NCBI GenBank assembly: GCA_029255685.2
Contig: CM055314.2
Location: 1,320,399-1,384,398, forward strand
Reading direction: 5' to 3'
Length of the DNA stretch: 64,000 nt
Source: Silene conica
Taxonomy: Eukaryota; Streptophyta; Magnoliopsida; Caryophyllales; Caryophyllaceae
This document shows, piece after piece, positions 58,488-64,000 of this stretch (position 1 is the stretch's first letter; the number at the start of each line of letters is the position of its first letter). The notes under the pieces were generated by a model. It did not search any database, had not been told where the DNA came from, and worked only from the letters and a program-made list of their open reading frames with translations. The position numbers were made by a program, and so were the translations under genes.

Positions 58488-59735
58488 ATGATGGATCCAG
58501 GCAGAGTGGCAAACTCACTTCTACACAAGCTTGGCGCTTTACCCGATATTTCCTCTAATTGTTGCATATATGTCGTTCCTGAAAATCTTCGTGATGTAAA
58601 TAAAGATGCTTATAGGCCATTAGTGGTGTCAATTGGTCCAATCTACTGTAATGACGAAAGACTGTCTGGTATGCAACATCAGAAATTGAGGTACTTGAAA
58701 TCGTTCCTGCAGCGGAATCCAGCTCACAGTATACATCAGTACATTAATGTTCTAAAAGGGTGGGAAACTTTTGCTCGTCAATGTTATGTCGAGACTATAA
58801 CTCTGCCCACCAGTGAGCTTTTTGTTGAGATGCTACTGGTTGATGCTGTATTTATCATAGAGCTCTTCTTAAGAGGTTGTTCCCCAGAATCGGTTGACGA
58901 GGATGACCGTATATTCAACAAGCCAAGAATGCTTTTAGAGGTCATGCAGGATATTCGACTTGAAGAAAACCAGATCCCGTTCTTCATTCTAAAGGGTCTT
59001 TACGAGATTGCATTTAACTCTGCCTCGCAAAATCAGCCTCTTTCCTTCCTCGATGTTACCTATCGATTTCTCATGAGTCGGGAAGATGCTGTTCCACAAA
59101 GAATAGTGACTGCTGATATTAAACATCTGGTCGATTTCTTGAGATTATGCTACTTGCCTTCTGCTCTTAGGGGTCAGTTTTCTAATAACAACTCGAAGTT
59201 GGAGTTCACTTCAAGTGTGACAGAGCTAAGTGAAGCCGGGGTCAAATTTGTGGCCAGTAAAAGTGAAAATTTGCTTGATATAAGATTCATTCGAGGGGTT
59301 TTGGAGATTCCTAAGATTGTGGTGACGGACGATACAGAGTCTTTGTTCCGAAATATCATGGTATTTGAGCAATGTCATTGTTATAATAATTCTTACATCA
59401 TTGACTACTTTGCTCTTCTGGATAGTTTGATCAACACACCGGAAGATGTGGAAATCTTGTCACGAAAAGGGATAATCGAGAATTGGCTGGGAAATAATGA
59501 AGAAGTGGCAAATCTCTTTAGTCGGACCTTCAAGCTGACTCGCCTAGATAATCGCAATTTCTACTACTTGGGCATTTGCAGGGATATGAATGCATATGCT
59601 AGTACTAAATGGCATAAGTGGAATGCCATACTGAAGCACAACTACTTCAACCATCCATGGGCGGCCATTTCTGTAGGCTATGCGATTGTCCTTCTAATTC
59701 TCACAGTCTTACAAGTTATCACCGGTTTCAAGTAG
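58488..59735 (+). CDS. DUF247 (UPF0481) membrane protein, 415 aa
   Basis: Single coding exon. The N-terminus carries the family signature CCIYVVPENLRDVNKDAYRP, then VVSIGPIYCNDERLSGMQHQ and YLKSFL. The middle has LLVDAVFIIELFL and DIRLEENQIPFFIL, both canonical DUF247 motifs. One membrane helix near the C-terminus (about residues 393-411, AISVGYAIVLLILTVLQVI) ends with TGFK. Start chosen at ATG 58488. Function in this family is largely unknown; some grass members are pollen-stigma self-incompatibility determinants, which cannot be inferred here. The frame is intact. Confidence 0.95.
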   Translation: MMDPGRVANSLLHKLGALPDISSNCCIYVVPENLRDVNKDAYRPLVVSIGPIYCNDERLSGMQHQKLRYLKSFLQRNPAHSIHQYINVLKGWETFARQCYVETITLPTSELFVEMLLVDAVFIIELFLRGCSPESVDEDDRIFNKPRMLLEVMQDIRLEENQIPFFILKGLYEIAFNSASQNQPLSFLDVTYRFLMSREDAVPQRIVTADIKHLVDFLRLCYLPSALRGQFSNNNSKLEFTSSVTELSEAGVKFVASKSENLLDIRFIRGVLEIPKIVVTDDTESLFRNIMVFEQCHCYNNSYIIDYFALLDSLINTPEDVEILSRKGIIENWLGNNEEVANLFSRTFKLTRLDNRNFYYLGICRDMNAYASTKWHKWNAILKHNYFNHPWAAISVGYAIVLLILTVLQVITGFK

Positions 59736-59827
59736 GGTTTTATCACTAAAACTTGAGAAAGACCATTCTTTTGTACCCTTTTATTTGTGTTTCGTGACCC
59801 TTTTGTCATTGATCGTACCATAGTAGT

Positions 59828-59867
59828 CTCTCAATAAGCTTATTGAGAGGCGGTCTCTTGAGAGACC
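59828..59867. repeat. Two adjacent perfect palindromes in the DUF247 3' flank
   Basis: 59828-59849 is a 22-bp perfect palindrome centred on AAGCTT (arms ctctcaataag), and 59852-59867 is the 16-bp palindrome GGTCTCTTGAGAGACC. Both share ctctc/gagag arms. They may form a hairpin in the 3' UTR or be ends of a decayed MITE. Confidence 0.85.
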
Positions 59868-60062
59868 TACTGGGGTTTTACTAGGTGTTGTTTGTATGTC
59901 AACTCGTCTTTCTTGTGTGGGTTAACTTTTTATTTCCTCGTCTGTGTGGGAACTGGGAAGCTGCTCAAGCTAGGCCGCCTAGGCCTGTTAATTTTGTATG
60001 GTGGCCGTCTTATTATTCTATTGTTTTTTTGTGTCTCCCGTGTAAGTATTGCTCCTATAAAA

Positions 60063-60294
60063 AATGGTGTTTGGTAAATAGCAGATTATAAGATAATTAG
60101 AACGGTTTCATGCATCAATTGAATATGCTAATACAATATGCTGCTGTTAGCAGCATATTCAAAATAGTAAATTCCGACTAATATGACATCATAATATGTT
60201 GTTTACCAAACACATTAAAATAATAGATTGATTGGTCAACCTACTAATTATGCCGAAATCTATCAATTTCTTTCAATATGTTGTTTACCAAACA
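60063..60294. mobile_element. MITE with GTGTTTGGTAAA ends
   Basis: Left ggtgtttggtaaatagcag, right atatgttgtttaccaaacagc; an internal copy of atatgttgtttaccaaacac lies at 60196. It also contains a small palindrome (tatgctgctgttagcagcata). Confidence 0.6.
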
Positions 60295-60903
60295 GCGGCT
60301 ATGTCTCCACTAACACAAACTTGATATGCAAGAGTCAATTACTGGTATTATCAAAGAATAGATCAAGTCACACTCACATTGCTAAATGAGAAAACAGTAC
60401 GACCAATTTTGTAGCATTGGTTTTGAAAAAAAAATGTGGGTTACAACAAACTGCTTTTCACATATAATCGATCGACTACAACTTATGTAATTCCAAAATA
60501 ATCGGTCTATTGGAGGGATAAAGATGGCTGCGTAATTTTGAAGACGCTATTCAGGGGGAATTGAACCGATGAACTACATCTTGTGATCACATCTCCGTTA
60601 CTAAGACTAAGAGATTAATTTTCTGATAAACGGCAGAATTCTTCTGAATGTCGATGTTGGGACTTTTATAGGAGCTTGTTACAACTTGTCAGCGAAAGGC
60701 CAGGTCGTCAGTTTCCAAGCAAGATTGTCGACAGTATCATAGTACTGGTGCGGTGGTGCCAGAGCCCTCCTAAGTCGCAACAACAGTTGTGTATCTTTAG
60801 CCTATAAATAGACACAGGTACGGACAGCATACCTAAGGAAGCACGCTGTAAGAGTTGATATAAAAAAAAAGCATGACTTTCTACATCAGCTCATATGTTT
60901 AAA
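60295..60903. other. Intergenic region
   Basis: No gene, repeat pair or element end recognised. Confidence 0.35.
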
Positions 60904-61257
60904 ATAGGATTAATTGATAGAAATACTCCGAATTATGAGTGAACTCCTCAAAATACTGTAAACTTTATTTTAACTACCAATATAACCAACTAATGCCCTC
61001 ATTCGCTTTGAATAGAATTTGTTGTTTTGTTAACTTATTGCAACATGTTTCGGTGAATAAATTAACAGAGAAGTAAAAGAAAAAGATGGGTTAAAGAAAG
61101 GTTAGAGATTTCTTAACTTATTTAGCAGGTAACAGGTCATATATTATAATAAAAGCGAATGAGAGCATTAGTTGGTTATATTGGTAGTTAAAATAGAGTT
61201 TGGAGTATTTTGAGCAGGACAACCATAGTTCAGAGTATTATTATCAATTAATCCTAT
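60904..61257. mobile_element. 354-bp element with ~110-bp inverted ends
   Basis: Left ATAGGATTAATTGATAGAAA and right complement of ATAGGATTAATTGATAATAA. The arms continue through aaaatactSYaaactYtatt and taactaccaatataaccaac to cattcgctttNaat. Arm length is large relative to the loop, as in foldback or MULE-type MITEs. No target duplication was found. Confidence 0.75.
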
Positions 61258-61496
61258 GTCAATTAGTCTCCTGGGGACGGTCTCACATATACATAATGAC
61301 TAATGAGAAACCGACGTACTTGACAAAAAAAAAGCAGCTATACCCGTTAAGTTAACCCATTAAAAACCAAAAGAAAGATTTGCCATGTTATATTATTACG
61401 AGACTCTTATATGAGAATTGGTGTGAACAATAATGATTAAGGAAACTTACTTGGCATGATCTGGTATCTCTGTGCCACACTTCATGTCTCTTATTC
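61258..61496. other. 3' flank of the last minus-strand gene
   Basis: Contains gacggtctcacatatac near 61280, a short MITE-like fragment. It includes a strong donor sequence on the minus strand (AAgtaagt, near 61450); see the findings. Confidence 0.35.
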
Positions 61497-62878
61497 TCAC
61501 TGTTGTTTCTTTGAAAATGGTGTAAGCGATGGGAATGTAGGCAAAGACTGCAACACAAATCGGTGGCAAATTTTCAGGGATCCAGCAGAGTCTATGGGAT
61601 TCGGAAGGGGAGAATCGTCTGCTAAAGACCCTGAGGAATCTACAGGGTCGCGAGGGGCAGAAATGCGCTTCTTGTTTGGTGAGCTCAATTTTACAGATGT
61701 AGCTGGAGTGGAGGAATCTTCTGTCATGTCGAAGTGCTTGCTTCCTGAACTAAAGTCCTGGAATTTAAGTCCTGCTGACTGTGTACTAGGAGTTATGGGT
61801 GAGCTTCTCCATCGGAGAGAACTGCTCATAGCAATATTTTTGTTTGTTTTCGATGAAGATGGTGGGATCCTTAAAGCTGCCACAGAATTTGATATCAGAC
61901 TGGATGTACTAGAAGATTCATCTCCTGCAGATTCTAGCACTTTTTCTGAGCGAAAGGCATCTTCATCTATACGTTCTGTGGTCTTTTCCAAAAGCATGCC
62001 ATGGCTCTGAGAATTTTCCGGACAATTCAGGAAGTTCTCATCAGATGATACAACTTCCTTCTGAAACTCTGGAGTCTGCACATCTCTCATGAAGGGTAGC
62101 TTGGATTTGGGTGCATTCTTTCTTGCGCTGCATTTAGAAGGCAAGCAAAATAAAAGTCAGCACAAACTGCATCAAGAATTGCATCGATTTTACAATGAAA
62201 GATGTGTAGCCACGCTAGTGAGTCAAGTTAATTTATTTGGTCGTTATCCACAAGACCACAACCAAATACTCACACTTCATTCCATTGCAGGTAAAAGTTT
62301 ACTACTCCCTCCGTCTCGTTGAGAAGATATCTATTTCTATTTTCGGTAGGTTTTTGTACGCCACCTTCAACGCGAAAGGTGGAGTTGTGTTTTGTGTGCT
62401 CCAAAATCACCCATTTTTCAATTTTTTTAGCCTTGATTTTTGTGCCAAAAGCAATAGATAACTTTAGATTGGGACGGAGGGAATATTTTTTTTCGGTGTA
62501 AGGGAGCCACAAGGGCAAATTTGATGCTGCCGTGAATTGAACTCACGTCATGAGTATCATCTCTTGCGAGTTGTGACTTTACCACAGGTCGAAGTTTATC
62601 AAGGTCAAAAGGGACTATATAAATGGGGTGGATAATATTAGTGAGTCTTGCCTCTATTAAGAATAAACAAAACATATAGGAGCTTATGAAGTAGCTAATA
62701 ATATCTTACTCCGAGCACGGCAACGTTGGTGTCGGCGGCGTTAGGTTAGATGAATTATGTACCCTGGTGTTGTCAAAATTGCTACCAACAATTGTGTTTT
62801 CTTGCCTCCTATCTACTATTGTTTCTGATACTTCATTAGCTGCATTTCGAACCATAAATCCTCTAAGAACACTATAAT
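61497..62878 (-). CDS. Unrecognised Ser-rich protein, two 3' exons
   Basis: Exon 62710-62878 (acceptor tttgcag, donor GA|GTAAGA) encodes a segment with SVLRGFMVRNAANEVSETIV and a TPPTPTLP motif. It joins in phase to an exon starting at about 62129 (acceptor aaatgcag) and running to TGA at 61497-61499. The product is hydrophilic, rich in Ser, Pro and Lys (for example SPNKKRISAPRDPVDSSGS), without membrane segments or recognised domain, so perhaps a nuclear or cell-cycle type protein; this is a guess. The exon at 62878 needs an upstream exon ending in phase 1, which I could not place and which may lie beyond the window. Confidence 0.6.
62304..62487. mobile_element. Stowaway MITE in the intron of the last gene
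   Basis: Inverted ends actccctccgtctcgttgag / ttagattgggacggagggaa near TA; the CTCCCTCCGTC end is the Tc1/mariner MITE hallmark. Confidence 0.85.
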
Positions 62879-63879
62879 CTGCAAATTAGACATTGTATTA
62901 GGGTTAGCAATCTTAGCATAAAGAAAATAGCTATGCATAATTGCATTGCGTTCAAGAAGACCTCAACAGCTTGAATCTGCAGATCGACACGTCCTACACA
63001 TTCGGGAGTATATTCTAAGGCAGCAATTGTATAATCTCGAGTGTAAACTAGGTTCAAACAAGCCAAAAGGCACGTCAACTCAGTTCAGTTCAGTTTGTTT
63101 GCAACTTCAGTAGCGCAGTGGTCTCATGATAACATGAATTCGGTTTAATGAAAATCAATTACTCAGCTGTCAGCATGTATAACTTGCGCAAAATGAAAAC
63201 CTTGCATCTTATGTGTGACTACTGTTCAGTAGCTTCTCATTATAAAGAAGTTCAGCTTCCAAAAAGTCCTAGATTTCAGGTGCTGAAAATTTCTTTAAAA
63301 ACCATAAAGTGGAAACGCAGCACACGGTATGGGGAGCCTGTGCAAACTAACCACTCTTCAAGCCCAATGGGCATTTGAGTGAGGGAGCGTAATAGGAATA
63401 TTAATAATAGTTGCGCCTCAACCATCACCTTAAGGTTTTGGTTCAGATGGTTCATCTATCAAGAATTATATTAAGGAAAGAGCCAAATTTTCCGGTATAG
63501 CCAAATGAGATGGAACGGAACTTATCTCCAAGATTCACAGAAATCGCCTAAATAAACTAATTTTCTCCGAGTTAAATATTATATACCCGAGAGGAAAATA
63601 GAACACGACAAATGGTATGAGCTCTGGTATATTTTGCATCTAATTGTATGTTTGTACGAGAGTGCAGAGAAAACCAACTCTCCTGCTTCACCATGTTGAT
63701 AGTTTAGTTATTAAGTGATATTTATCTTATTGAAATTAAAGTCTTCCAACCCCACTATACTAAACATGGCTATGTCACAAGACCCATGCTCAATTTTTTT
63801 TGTTAACACTTTTTTTAATGAATTAAATGTAAACTCATAAAACTATTGTAAAAAAAAAAGAAAAAAGTATATTAAAAAA
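62879..63879. other. Region upstream of the last recognised exon
   Basis: May contain further exons of the minus-strand gene. A candidate block at about 62930-63035 on the minus strand (with ALEYTPECVGRVDLQIQAVE) has protein-like character but no matching splice phase was found. From 63700 the sequence is AT-rich. Confidence 0.3.
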
Positions 63880-64000
63880 TATTGAGCTATTCGCAAGCTT
63901 TTCGAGCCGAGCTTGGCCTTGCTCGGCTTGACTCGCAAAAGACTCGACCCGAGCTCACACGAACCGAGATTCGACTGAGCCGATCTCGAGTTGCTCGCGA
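63880..64000. mobile_element. GAGC-rich hAT MITE, cut by the window edge
   Basis: Sequence of gagccgagcttggccttgct type with gactcg/cgagtc motifs, matching the element at 38640-39097. It continues beyond 64000. Confidence 0.65.

Noticed and set aside
61456-62010. Long plus-strand open frame (184 codons)
   Set aside because: It is antisense to the splice-supported minus-strand exon and has no domain or splice context of its own.

Overview
This is a nuclear window from a flowering plant, almost certainly a eudicot. Evidence: intron-rich genes of plant families (a DUF247 protein, an NRT1/PTR transporter, an OCP3-type homeodomain protein, a plant-type PAP/OAS1 nucleotidyltransferase), plant promoter motifs in front of a ribosomal protein gene, Arabidopsis-type telomere motifs (TTTAGGG), and a very AT-rich intergenic space packed with plant Helitrons, MULEs, hAT, Harbinger and Stowaway MITEs and an Au SINE. 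The species cannot be read from the sequence. I computed no alignments; homology between copies was judged by eye.

Layout. 163-261: last exon of an unrecognised + gene. 627-2640: short repeats and a dead DUF4283 (LINE-type) fragment split by a 581-bp Helitron. 2790-5496: complete RPS26 (eS26) gene with telo-box and site II promoter motifs. 5833-16694: about 11 kb of nested mobile DNA: a MULE with a 9-bp target duplication, a ~310-bp tandem satellite, a 4.4-kb Helitron inserted inside a satellite unit, a second Helitron carrying a third Helitron that carries a MITE, and a 378-bp near-complete foldback. 17481-36240: one large + gene for a 773-aa nucleotidyltransferase in eight coding exons; its first two introns (9.1 kb and 5.8 kb) hold a degraded copia element, Helitrons, a MULE and many MITEs. 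36692-41805: a convergent - gene for a 574-aa NRT1/PTR (NPF) transporter in five exons, whose introns hold a Helitron with a nested hAT MITE, another MITE that reaches the splice donor, and a triplicated donor region. 41886-46244: repeats and a hAT MITE with a tRNA-like interior. 46245-50300: - gene for a 354-aa OCP3-like homeodomain protein in four exons. 51618-56750: an inverted counterpart of the Helitron-satellite block of 7-15 kb, with about eleven satellite units. 57186-59735: a + DUF247 gene with a probable 5' UTR intron that holds an Au SINE and a MITE with telomere repeats. 61497-62878: two exons of an unrecognised - gene that probably continues upstream. 63880-64000: the edge of a GAGC-rich hAT MITE.

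The host genes have no evident common pathway: translation (eS26), RNA nucleotidyl transfer, membrane transport of nitrate or peptide type, stress-related transcription or plastid function (OCP3), and a DUF247 membrane protein. The most notable feature is the mobile DNA: many insertions can be resolved to the base through target-site duplications or empty-site comparison, the same Helitron-satellite junction occurs twice in opposite orientation about 39 kb apart, and transposon ends lie at exon borders.
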